Counted from the first letter of the stretch, positions 1 through 6,904 are shown. The stretch: DNA of 9,006 nucleotides from Gammaproteobacteria bacterium (GCA_013214885.1 JABSRS010000075.1:2082-11087); one strand, 5' to 3'. The notes: generated by a model from the letters alone, not told the origin. Numbers and translations: made by a program.

Positions 1-15
1 AAGTCTTATTACCGG

Positions 16-444
16 CTAAGTATTATTGTTTAACCACTGTAATAATTCTTTTTGGCGTAAACCGCCATTGACAAAGGCTTGCTGTTTGCCTTTTTTCAAC
101 AACACCATTGATGGCACGCCCCGCACCCGATAGCGTTTAGCTAATGGCATATTTTTCGGGACTTAGACACTGGCAACACGATATTTGCCACTGCATTGCT
201 TGGCCACCTGCTCAATAATGGGCATCAGCACTTTACAATTACTGCAATTGGCTCCCCAGAAGTAGATTAATACAGGTAGTTTACTGCTGGTGATGGCGTT
301 GACATTGTGGGGCAATATCGGCATCACACAACCATCAGTGATGTTTTTATTGCAATGGTTACATTGATTTGCCCCATCAAGTTGATGTAATTCAATTTGA
401 TTGGTCTTGGCACAAAAGGGACACTCTAAACTAACACGACTCAT
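16..444 (-). pseudogene. trxC: Thioredoxin 2 (TrxC-type), interrupted by an in-frame stop
   Basis: Thioredoxin 2 is a cytoplasmic protein-disulfide reductase with an N-terminal zinc finger. Reading from 444, the finger cysteines are visible as CPFC (residues 8-11) and CNHC (28-31), followed by the thioredoxin fold with its redox pair at C67 and C70. Codon 94 is TAA (163-165). The same frame then continues for 48 more codons, including the cis-proline region (RVRGVPSMVL), to a TAG at 16-18. The total of about 142 residues matches the usual TrxC length (E. coli 139), so a single substitution broke an otherwise complete gene. The active site is also unusual: the family's WCGPC is replaced by NCSNC, so the protein may already have diverged before the stop arose. 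The first 93 residues alone would lack the last strands and helix of the fold. No clear Shine-Dalgarno precedes the ATG. The family assignment is strong; loss of function is inferred. Confidence 0.8.
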
Positions 445-615
445 AAATATTTTGATTTAGCGAAAAAACGCCATGATAGCAACACCGACACTGTGATAAC
501 AGTCCAGCCAGCTCAAATATTGATATTCTATTGATTAGGACAAGGGTGTTGAATCTGCCTATAAATATAATACCCAAAAATCAGATTAGCTAATTCAATA
601 TTCTATCTCAAGGAA

Positions 616-1296
616 ATACCACGTCGTTACCTTTATCGCCGAGCAGCACTGGCCACCGCACAAAGTTGTCAGCGCTGTATTGTGCCATTACGCTGGCATT
701 AATGCCGACCACCGCCTTAATTAGCACGCAAGCATTACGCCGCTTTGCCAGCCAGGCGGGCTATATCAATTACACTGAAATTTTTAATCCGCAAGAGAAT
801 AAAGATCGTCATGGTGATTACTTAGACCCAGAAGAAGGCATAAATTATGAAATTGGTTTTAAAAGTACCTTCTTTGATGGGCTGCTAAATACAGTGTAGC
901 TATATTTAAAATTGAACAAGATAATCTAGCACAGCCCGATAATGACCATTTTATTCCTGGTACGACAGATGAAGCACCCATCGCTTTACAAGGTACACAA
1001 AGTGAAGGTTTCGAATTCGAAGCCGCGGGTTAAATATTACCGGCTGGGATGTAAGTTTAAGTTATAGTCAGTTTTCGGCCGAGGATGCCGATAGGAAGAC
1101 GATTAATACTTACATGTCACGCAAGTTATTAAAAATGTATAGCAGTTATCATTTTACCGGCAATTTAAATAAGCTTACTGTCGGTGGTGGGATTAACTGG
1201 CAAAACGGGCATTATCACGAGTTTACTAACCCTATAACTGACCAACTAGATAAATTAGAACAGCAAGCTTGCCGCGCAGCTCTTAATTCCCATTAA
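616..1296 (+). pseudogene. TonB-dependent siderophore receptor remnant
   Basis: These receptors are outer-membrane beta barrels that import ferric siderophores with energy from TonB. Only about the last third of the barrel is recognisable, in three frames. Up to 899 one reads YTEIFNPQ, the hallmark LDPEEGINYEIGFKSTFFDG and LLNT. After a 1-base loss near 894 the frame resumes with VAIFKIEQDNLAQPD (896-1030). After a second 1-base loss near 1031 it resumes with GWDVSLSYSQFSAEDAD and KLLKMYSSYHF (1033-1268). The last codons (CRAALNSH, stop 1294-1296) do not look like a barrel end, so the final strands are missing. Ahead of the barrel, 616-735 encodes a stretch like a signal peptide (LSALYCAITLALMPTTALIS), itself apparently frameshifted and with no ATG. 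The plug and front barrel (typically 400 or more residues) appear deleted. The family is clear for 760-1268; the N-terminal part is tentative. It belongs functionally with the iron-siderophore genes downstream. Confidence 0.8.
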
Positions 1297-2394
1297 TATA
1301 AATCATACCTAATTTGTTGGTTTTTCTTGAGCTATCCCAACATCCGACTGCCTACAATGTCGGTCAAAATCGCATCACAACTGACGCCTAAAGTCGCGGC
1401 ACTCCCGCATATATATAGATGTGCATTGAGCACCAGTAACCAATGCCTGATCTCATCCTGTTCTGCGGTAAGGGTATCGCCAACATATTTGGCTTGATCA
1501 CTATCAATATTGTTCGACCAAGCATGTTGACGTTTATTGAGCGTGCCGGAACACTCAAAGCTAGAGAGCTGTTGGTCAAAATAATTATCATCAGCAGGAC
1601 TTCGTTCACCCATCATTAGCCAGGATTTACCGCAGTTGGTTGGTTGCTCGGGCGGCTCGCCATCACTATAAGTTGCTGCGACGAAAAAAACCTGTTGGTA
1701 CTGGCTCAAGCTCTCAGCACGCAACGTTGAAACACAAGCGATATCATAACGGTTGTTGTGAGGGAGTTGCTGCGCCATTTTTTTTGCCAGCAAAGCAGTT
1801 GTCCAGACTGGCTAGCATAGCCGATAACTGACGTGGTTTTCTGCTCACACTTTTTAGGCCATTGAGTACACAAGGCAATAATAGCCAACGATAATTTAGG
1901 GATTATCGAAGTTAAATAATAAAACAACATAATATTAAGCAACAAATAGCCGCACAGTTCACCGCGCGTTGCTAAGTGGCTTTCAGAGCCATTAAAGCCG
2001 TGCAACGACCATGGTAGCAACGACTGACTATATAAAATAACGCCAATCATTAGCGCTATTCCCCCGAATATTCGATGCTTTGGAATAGCCAACATAAATA
2101 ACATCAACACTAACACCAGCAGTATCAACACCGCGATTAGCATGACGTGATACAAGGTATTAACCGTCTGGATTGTTGCCGCTTCCCTGCTTGAAAATGT
2201 CACCTTAACTTGACCATTTTCAGTAAATGCCAACCAACTACTTGCTAGTGGCGACTTTATATTTTGAACTGACTCCATCAGCATCGGCTGAGAAAATTCA
2301 GGGATAGCGTTAATTGCCAATGTAAAGTAAACAACGCCAGAGAAATCCCTGAAAATACATACAAGTAAGTACAACACTTTAACCAAGGAAGCAT
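1293..2394 (-). pseudogene. PepSY-type membrane flavoprotein reductase (flavodoxin/NADPH domains), decayed
   Basis: Intact relatives join a PepSY-type membrane region to flavodoxin, FAD and NADPH-binding domains like the sulfite reductase alpha subunit, and are often found beside iron-siderophore receptors. Here the membrane half runs from about 2394 to 1800, with hydrophobic stretches such as ILLVLVLMLFML and CGYLLLNIMLFYYLTSII. The flavodoxin start GYASQSG follows, then a frameshift near 1800 into ALLAKKMAQQL and VFFVAATYSDGEPPE. At about 1635-1650 the sequence jumps straight to the NADPH-domain motif WLMMGERSPADDNYF, so the rest of the flavodoxin, the FAD domain and part of the NADPH domain are gone. 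LYICGSAATLG and TDIVGSRMLG follow, then TAG (1332-1334). In the same frame beyond it, LKKNQQIRYDLY ends at 1293-1295, matching the family's typical RD-x-Y end. The N-terminus may hold another frameshift, because the ATG at 2394 starts in a different frame from the main membrane part. No active reductase can be made. Confidence 0.78.
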
Positions 2395-2451
2395 AAACTT
2401 GTTCAAAAACGTAATGTAGGGATCAGGCTTAACACAAAAACACACAACTCA

Positions 2452-2470
2452 AATACGAATAATTCTCATA
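2452..2470. promoter_or_regulatory. Putative Fur box
   Basis: AATACGAATAATTCTCATA matches the palindromic Fur-site form AATGAGAATnATTCTCATT at 15 of the 18 defined positions, with the right half essentially perfect. It lies between the divergent reductase remnant (minus strand) and the PepSY-operon start (plus strand), just upstream of a plausible plus-strand promoter. This predicts iron repression of the operon. By eye only; no matrix score was computed. Confidence 0.6.
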
Positions 2471-2475
2471 CGCTA

Positions 2476-2505
2476 TTGCATTACATACCTTAATGCTAGT
2501 ATTAT
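2476..2505 (+). promoter_or_regulatory. Candidate sigma-70 promoter of the PepSY-DUF2271-ABC operon
   Basis: TTGCAT (2476-2481) and TATTAT (2500-2505) are separated by 18 bases. The -10 is 5/6 to consensus; the -35 is weak. It lies just downstream of the Fur box. It would put the transcript start near 2511, past the ATG at 2493, which favours the ATG at 2538 as the true start of the first gene. Confidence 0.4.
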
Positions 2506-2537
2506 TCTCCAAGAGTTATTTATCGGCAAGCTTCAAT

Positions 2538-3148
2538 ATGACCATTCAGGTTAATAACCTCTTGATCGCTCGTATAAGCGCCAAAATGCGGGTGTTACAC
2601 ATTTTTAGCGCGATGCCGGTATTGCTGTTGATGCTATTTTTTGCGGTGACGGGATTAATATTGAATCATCCCGACTGGGATAAAACCCGCAGTCATCAAC
2701 AGCAAATGACAGTGCCGAGGCCAGCGTGGTTAATGCACACTAAAGACTGGCAAAAAAATCACCAGCAACAGGGTTTACGATTACTGCAATGGTTTGATCT
2801 GAACCATGATATTCGGGCAACAAGATTCTCAATTGAGTGGGACGATTTTGACCTTAGATAGTCCCGCAGGTAATACCGTCATTGAAGTATTTGTCGACCA
2901 GAAAAAGATCCATATTGACCAACGTCAACTATCCGTATTAGCAATGTTAAACAATATTCACCGAGCCAAACACACCACCGGACTGTGGCTTTATTTATCG
3001 GACATCAGCGCCGTCGCTATGATGATCTTCTGTCTGTCTGTCTGGGTTTTGGCTTGTAGTAATCAATCGCTTACAACGCAAACCAGCACTGGTATGGTTT
3101 AGCGGTGGCAGCATATTTTTTGTCTTTGTTATTTATTTGATGCACTAA
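2538..3148 (+). pseudogene. PepSY-associated transmembrane protein, two frameshifts (possibly phase-off)
   Basis: Proteins of this family have an N-terminal membrane helix, a periplasmic PepSY-like part and C-terminal membrane helices, and occur in ferric-siderophore loci where PepSY proteins help reduce or release iron. Here three frames must be joined. Frame A (from 2538) gives MRVLHIFSAMPVLLLMLFFA and TGLILNHPDW, then hits TAG at 2859. A 1-base gain or 2-base loss near 2814 leads to frame B with ILTLDSPAGNTVIEVFVDQ, MLNNIHRAKHTTGLW and DISAVAMMIF, ending at 3102. Within (TCTG)4 at 3029-3044 the true continuation moves to frame C: LSGFWLVVINRLQRK, then FFVFVIYLMH with TAA at 3146-3148. The repaired protein would be about 202 residues. 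The stop is 25 bases before the DUF2271 start, so this is the first gene of the operon. The ATG at 2493 is in frame but lies inside the predicted promoter. The family call is good; whether the locus is dead or switchable is open. Confidence 0.75.
3029..3044 (+). repeat. (TCTG)4 tetranucleotide tract inside the PepSY gene
   Basis: Four perfect tandem copies of TCTG lie in the coding region for the C-terminal membrane helix. With four copies the reading frame leaves the family sequence and stops at 3102. With three copies it reads FCLSGFWLVVIN straight through to the TAA at 3146. The tract is the site of the frameshift, consistent with slipped-strand mispairing. Confidence 0.85.
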
Positions 3149-3173
3149 TTTAACTGTATCATTAGGAGTTTAC

Positions 3174-3653
3174 GTGAAAAAACAACTTTTACTGGCTGCA
3201 ATATTAACCAGCGCAACCTTAGCCACACCGGTATTTGCGAACAGCATTACGGTCGATTTTTCTTTGCCAAAATTTAGCACTCAAGACTATAACAGCCCTT
3301 ATGTTGCTATTTGGACCGAAACGAAAGCAGAGAATAACAGCCTATTATTATGGCATTCAATCAAACGCAAAGAGGACAAGTGGTTGGTTGATATTCGTCG
3401 TTGGTGGCGAAAAGTAGGTCGCTATGGCGAAATGCCAGCTGATGCAATTACAGGGGCCACCAAAGGTTCAGGCGATTACAACGTGATATTAGACATTGGT
3501 GATTTAACAAAATTTAACTTAATGATTGAAGTGGTTCGTGAAGATGGTGGGCGTTCGTTACTTCGTCAAGCCATTGATACCACCAAGAGTACAAAATACA
3601 CGCTAAAAGCTGACGTCGAAGTTGGCGAAATCACCATTAACGTAGGAAAATAA
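3174..3653 (+). CDS. DUF2271 periplasmic protein
   Basis: This is a 159-residue exported protein of the DUF2271 family, whose biochemical role is not established; members often sit with PepSY proteins and TonB receptors. A signal peptide (MKKQLLLAAILTSATLA) ends at a likely VFA/N cleavage, residues 22/23. The family core is plain: PYVAIWTET (42-50), KWLVDIRRWWRKVGRYG (69-85), DAITGAT (90-96) and a late REDGGRSLLRQ segment. The length is normal and the frame intact. The start is GTG, with AGGAG at 3164-3168 five bases upstream and a lysine-rich signal-peptide head right after it. Only 2 bases separate its stop from the DUF4198 gene. It is the first gene in the window that is undamaged. A role as a periplasmic accessory for siderophore-iron reduction or release is inferred from context only. 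Confidence 0.85.
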   Translation: MKKQLLLAAILTSATLATPVFANSITVDFSLPKFSTQDYNSPYVAIWTETKAENNSLLLWHSIKRKEDKWLVDIRRWWRKVGRYGEMPADAITGATKGSGDYNVILDIGDLTKFNLMIEVVREDGGRSLLRQAIDTTKSTKYTLKADVEVGEITINVGK

Positions 3654-3655
3654 CC

Positions 3656-4492
3656 ATGAATCACACTGTTTTTAAGCCGCTAAAAAAAGCCGCTATCGCC
3701 ATCGTTGCCAGCACATTAATGATGGCACCAGCCATCGCCCATGATATTTATATTTGGCCGAGTTACTTTAACATTAACGCTGACAAACCGACCCATGTTG
3801 CGGTTACTGTTACGGCTTCTCATACGGCTTTTCGCCCAGATTACTCAATGCCAAGCCATGGCGTCAAAGTGATGGGTGTTGATGGCAAACAATTACGGAA
3901 ATTTGGTCCTTATTATCAAGGGCAACGCCAATCGAGCTTTGACTTAGCAGTGTCTGAATCTGGCACTTACGGTTTGTTTTATCAACGTCAGCCAAGTTAC
4001 TTTACTAAATATAAAGTCGGTAAACGCGATAAAGTTAAACATTTAAAAGCCAACAAAGTAGAGGCCGCTAAGCAACTACCTAAAGGCGCTCGCGATGTGA
4101 TCACGCGCCGTTATAAAACTATTTCGATGTCTTTTGTAACCAACAAAGCGCCAACCTTTGAAGTGTTAGCACCAACCAACCAAGGTTTTGAGCTAATCAC
4201 CCTCACCCACCCTTCTGACTATGTCACTAGCGAACCAATTAAGGTTAAAGCGTTATTTAACGGTAAGCCTGTTGCCAAGAAAACCATTATTATTGAGCAA
4301 GAAGGTCCGCAATACCGCAAAAATCCTGCGGTATTAGAAATCACCATCGATAAAGACGGCTTAGCGACATTCACCTTGCCAAATGGCGGCCGCTATTTAC
4401 TCAAAACCAAGTATGAAAAAGATGCTGACAACGAACTCGCTGACTTTGACGTGACGCGTATTTTTTATGCCTTTGAAGTAATTTTTGAATAA
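3656..4492 (+). CDS. DUF4198 periplasmic protein
   Basis: This is a 278-residue exported protein of the DUF4198 family. Some members are periplasmic partners of metal uptake systems (NikK/NikL-type proteins of nickel transport); the function of this branch is unknown. The signal peptide (residues 1-28) ends in AIA, so the mature protein should begin HDIYIWPSYF, giving a free N-terminal histidine that could bind metal. More histidines follow in TASHTAF and MPSHGVKV. The C-terminal half has the Ig-like pattern with PIKVKALFNGKPVAKKTI and GLATFTLPNGGRYLLKTKYE, typical of the family. An AGGA at 3644-3647 lies 8 bases before the ATG. The stop overlaps the next start (TAATG), indicating translational coupling. 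The frame is intact over the full family length. A periplasmic role in handling metal or ferric siderophore next to the ABC transporter is inferred. Confidence 0.82.
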   Translation: MNHTVFKPLKKAAIAIVASTLMMAPAIAHDIYIWPSYFNINADKPTHVAVTVTASHTAFRPDYSMPSHGVKVMGVDGKQLRKFGPYYQGQRQSSFDLAVSESGTYGLFYQRQPSYFTKYKVGKRDKVKHLKANKVEAAKQLPKGARDVITRRYKTISMSFVTNKAPTFEVLAPTNQGFELITLTHPSDYVTSEPIKVKALFNGKPVAKKTIIIEQEGPQYRKNPAVLEITIDKDGLATFTLPNGGRYLLKTKYEKDADNELADFDVTRIFYAFEVIFE

Positions 4493-4794
4493 TGGCTAAA
4501 CTCGCAATTATTTTGCTTGGGCTGCTGCCATTTGCAGCCCAAGCACATTTCCCATTACTCACTTGCTCGTTAACGGCGAAGCAACAGCTGTTTTGCGTTG
4601 CAGGATTTAGTGATGGAAGTTTAGCGGGTAAAGTCAGTTTAAATGTCTTTAATTATGATGATCAAGCCATGTTAACTGTTACTACCGCTTCCGATGGTTC
4701 GGTGACCATTACCCCACCAACCGGTGAATATTATATTGTGTTTGACCCTGATCATGAGTCGCCAGCAGAGTTTGATTATGTCCAACTCAATTAA
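4492..4794 (+). CDS. Small exported protein, 100 aa, unknown function
   Basis: I do not recognise a named family. The protein has a clear signal peptide (MAKLAIILLGLLPFAAQA, residues 1-18) with an AQA/H cleavage, so the mature form would start HFPLLTC. It is about 82 residues, with two cysteines (in LLTC and LFCV) that could form a disulfide. The remainder reads as short beta strands (KVSLNVFNYDD, AMLTVTTASDGSVTI, GEYYIVFDPD), suggesting a compact Ig-like periplasmic domain, possibly a small relative of the DUF4198 partner before it. Its ATG overlaps the DUF4198 stop by one base and its 3' end overlaps the next gene by 17 bases, so it is made in step with both. By position it could match one of the small fpvH/J/K-type proteins. 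That it is a real gene is well supported by the signal peptide and coupling. Confidence 0.7.
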   Translation: MAKLAIILLGLLPFAAQAHFPLLTCSLTAKQQLFCVAGFSDGSLAGKVSLNVFNYDDQAMLTVTTASDGSVTITPPTGEYYIVFDPDHESPAEFDYVQLN

Positions 4795-5287
4795 TCGCTT
4801 TGCGGTGAACAGCACCAACAATAAAGCGGAAGACAAATGGTTTGCGGTGACTTTTTTTACCATCTTAGCAATCGCTACCGCGCTACTGTCTTGGCAGACA
4901 TTAGACAAGCAGCAAGCCCACCATATATTGCCGACAGCGATCAGCCCAATCATCAATCAGTTATCCAATGCTGGTGATGAAATTTTATTTCTGATTGACG
5001 CTGATTTACTCCCAACACCGCCAACGTTATTACAACTACAAGCGGATGGCGTGTCACCCTTTGATAGTCGAAAGTTTAGTCAGCCAACGGCTAACTGCTT
5101 TGTGACGGATATAACAACCGACACCACACAATATCAAGTGGCGCTTTGGTTAAAGGTAAATGGCTACCAACTTGGTTGGCGCACGGAACAATCAGGGCAT
5201 CAACACCCCGACATTAAAGATCAATGCCAACAAACTCATCAAGGCTGGCAATTGATTAATCACCTTGCCACCGTCTCTCATCCTTAA
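4778..5287 (+). CDS. One-pass membrane protein, DUF6162-like
   Basis: This 169-residue protein has a short cytoplasmic N-terminus, one membrane helix at about residues 21-39 (WFAVTFFTILAIATALLSW) and a periplasmic domain of about 130 residues. It resembles the DUF6162 family found beside ZnuABC-like transporters; that assignment is from memory and tentative. The periplasmic part holds two cysteines (ANCFVTD and DQCQQTH) that could pair, a WLKVNGYQLGWRTEQSG segment, and several histidines including HH just after the helix. I chose the ATG at 4778, which overlaps the preceding gene by 17 bases. Upstream in-frame starts at 4724 and 4754 are possible but would put polar residues ahead of the helix and overlap more. 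The stop is 20 bases before the binding-protein start. By order it sits where fpvK lies in the P. aeruginosa locus. Confidence 0.7.
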   Translation: MSNSINRFAVNSTNNKAEDKWFAVTFFTILAIATALLSWQTLDKQQAHHILPTAISPIINQLSNAGDEILFLIDADLLPTPPTLLQLQADGVSPFDSRKFSQPTANCFVTDITTDTTQYQVALWLKVNGYQLGWRTEQSGHQHPDIKDQCQQTHQGWQLINHLATVSHP

Positions 5288-5297
5288 TCTAATTGTG

Positions 5298-5302
5298 TAA
5301 GG
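5298..5302 (+). promoter_or_regulatory. Ribosome binding site fixing the start at 5308
   Basis: TAAGG lies five bases before the ATG at 5308. The in-frame TTG at 5293 lies upstream of it and has no such site, so translation should begin at 5308, which also gives a normal signal peptide. Confidence 0.7.
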
Positions 5303-5307
5303 TACTC

Positions 5308-6198
5308 ATGTTTAAACCTATGACTTTATCGTTGTTAATACTCTCGATTTTAACCACTTTCACATCGCAAGTTAGTGCTAAATTAACCATTGGCATTACC
5401 TTACATCCATATTATTCCTATGTGAAAGAGGTTGTTGGCGACAAAGCCGATGTGGTGCCGTTAATCGACAGCGGCTTTAACCCACATAACTATCAGCTAA
5501 ATCCAACGGATATTGCTCGCTTAAGACAGCTCGATGTCTTAGTTGTTAATGGCATTGGTCATGATGAATTTGCCCTAAAAGCGATTAAACACATTAAGTT
5601 ACCTAACCTTACAGTGATTAAAGCCAATCAATCGGTCGCGTTGTTAGGCGACAAAAACAAAGCCAATTCTCATACCTTTGTTGGCATTGATACCGCGATT
5701 CGTCAGGTTTATACCATCTCGAAAGCACTGGCTAAATTAGATCCCGATAATGCAAAAACTTTTCAAAAAAATGCGATTACTTATGCCAGAAAATTACGAC
5801 GGGCCAAGAAAAAAGTCCAACAACAATTATTACCACTGGATTTAAGCACCGTTAAAATAGCCAGCACCCATAATGCCTATGGTTACTTTCTGCAAGAGTT
5901 TGGTCTCACGGTCGCTGCTGTCGTCGAGCCAGCTCATGGTATTTCGCCAACCGCCTCACAACTACAAGCTACCATCAATGAAATTCGTGCCTTAGATATT
6001 GATGTCTTATTTACCGAATTAAATATGAACAATAACGCGGTTGCAACTATCGAGCGAGCAACCGGGATCAAATTATTTCATTTTTCCCACATGACCCACG
6101 GCCAATACACTAAAGATCTGGTGTTAACCGAAATGACTTACAACTTGAACATGCTGGCGCAAGCCATTACCTTCGCGGTCAACAAACATGAAGGTTAA
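5308..6198 (+). CDS. ZnuA/FpvC-type metal ABC transporter substrate-binding protein
   Basis: This 296-residue periplasmic binding protein belongs to the cluster A-I (ZnuA/TroA/MntC) family, delivering a metal ion to the membrane permease. The signal peptide covers residues 1-24 (ends VSA). The three histidines and the acidic ligand expected of the family are present: H60 in GFNPHNYQ, H122 in NSHTFVGID, H188 in STHNAYGYF and E237 in LFTELNMN. VVNGIGHDEF (near 80-88) and EPAHGISPTASQL (207-219) are further family hallmarks. The His-rich loop of true zinc ZnuA proteins is missing, which fits the FpvC/TroA side and leaves the metal (Fe, Mn or Zn) undecided. The last 11 bases overlap the ATPase gene. 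In P. aeruginosa the equivalent protein FpvC takes part in iron release from ferripyoverdine; the same role here is inferred from gene order. Confidence 0.88.
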   Translation: MFKPMTLSLLILSILTTFTSQVSAKLTIGITLHPYYSYVKEVVGDKADVVPLIDSGFNPHNYQLNPTDIARLRQLDVLVVNGIGHDEFALKAIKHIKLPNLTVIKANQSVALLGDKNKANSHTFVGIDTAIRQVYTISKALAKLDPDNAKTFQKNAITYARKLRRAKKKVQQQLLPLDLSTVKIASTHNAYGYFLQEFGLTVAAVVEPAHGISPTASQLQATINEIRALDIDVLFTELNMNNNAVATIERATGIKLFHFSHMTHGQYTKDLVLTEMTYNLNMLAQAITFAVNKHEG

Positions 6199-6904
6199 TC
6201 TATCCCCCACACAGACAATTGGCCCCGCCATTGAGATTAAAGACTTGGTGATAAAGTTGGCCAATGTCACCCTATTAAAATCAATGACCACCACCATGGA
6301 AGCGGGTTTATGGCATGGCATCGTGGGACCCAATGGCGGCGGTAAAAGCACGCTGTTAAAATCCATTGCCGGTTTAATGCCCTATCACGGCACCATTGAC
6401 ATGGCATGGCATAACGACCACCCGCCGATCATCGGTTATATGCCGCAACTAGCGCCTTTTGAACCCTCTTTGCCGATATCGGTACTTGATTATTTACGAC
6501 TCAATAGCCAGAATCGCCCGGTGTGGTTCAGTTTTAAAAACCGCAAAGATATCAGCCAGGTTGTTGAACTACTTCATATTGAAGCCTTACTTAATAATCG
6601 CTTAGGCACATTATCGATGGGAGAGCGCCAGCGGGTGTTGCTGGCAACGGCATTATTACAAAAACCGTCACTGTTACTACTCGATGAGCCATTAGCTGGC
6701 ATTGATAAAGCCGGTCAACGAAAAATACTCGATGTACTCACCGACTTTAAAAACCAAGGTGGCACTATCGTGATGGTTGAGCATAACTGGCAAGTATTAC
6801 AACAGTATTGCGATCGCGCCTATTTGATCAACGGCGGCCTAACTAACAATGGCCTGCCCAACGAGATTATCAAGAGCGCGCAAAATGAAGAGAGGATGAT
6901 CTGA
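6188..6904 (+). CDS. Metal ABC transporter ATPase (ZnuC/FpvD-type)
   Basis: This 238-residue cytoplasmic ATP-binding subunit drives the permease encoded next. All motifs are intact: Walker A GPNGGGKST (47-55), Q-loop YMPQ (84-87), signature LSMGERQR (142-149), Walker B LLLLDEP (162-168), D-loop region GID (171-173) and the switch histidine in VEHN (H199). The Q-loop form IGYMPQ and the LSMGERQR signature are close to the ZnuC/MntA class (ZnuC has LSGGE in that place, so SMGER is a slight variant). Its ATG lies inside the end of the binding-protein gene (11-base overlap), and its TGA shares a base with the permease ATG (TGATG), so the three are translationally coupled. Length is normal for the family. 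Confidence 0.92.
   Translation: MKVNLSPTQTIGPAIEIKDLVIKLANVTLLKSMTTTMEAGLWHGIVGPNGGGKSTLLKSIAGLMPYHGTIDMAWHNDHPPIIGYMPQLAPFEPSLPISVLDYLRLNSQNRPVWFSFKNRKDISQVVELLHIEALLNNRLGTLSMGERQRVLLATALLQKPSLLLLDEPLAGIDKAGQRKILDVLTDFKNQGGTIVMVEHNWQVLQQYCDRAYLINGGLTNNGLPNEIIKSAQNEERMI

Noticed and set aside
518..535. Direct repeat TATTGAT twice, 11 bases apart, in the gap between the trxC and receptor remnants
   Set aside because: Seven-base repeats are expected by chance in AT-rich DNA, and no functional gene lies downstream to support an operator.
566..571. Perfect TATAAT hexamer upstream of the receptor remnant
   Set aside because: No acceptable -35 hexamer at 16-18 bases; could be the old receptor promoter but the evidence is too weak.
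1280..1296. Short inverted repeat TTAAT/ATTAA where the two convergent remnants meet, as a possible terminator
   Set aside because: Five-base AT-only stem without a U-tract; too weak to call.
1388..1609. Minus-strand 73-codon open frame in another phase of the reductase remnant
   Set aside because: Family motifs (GERSPADDN, YICGSAATLG) are in the other frame, so this is a shadow.
1640..1831. Plus-strand 63-codon open frame
   Set aside because: Antisense shadow of the reductase remnant; no recognisable protein features.
4672..4956. Minus-strand 94-codon open frame
   Set aside because: Lies antisense across two well-supported coupled genes and has no family features.
6124..6366. Minus-strand 80-codon open frame
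   Set aside because: Antisense shadow over the binding-protein/ATPase junction, including the Walker A region.
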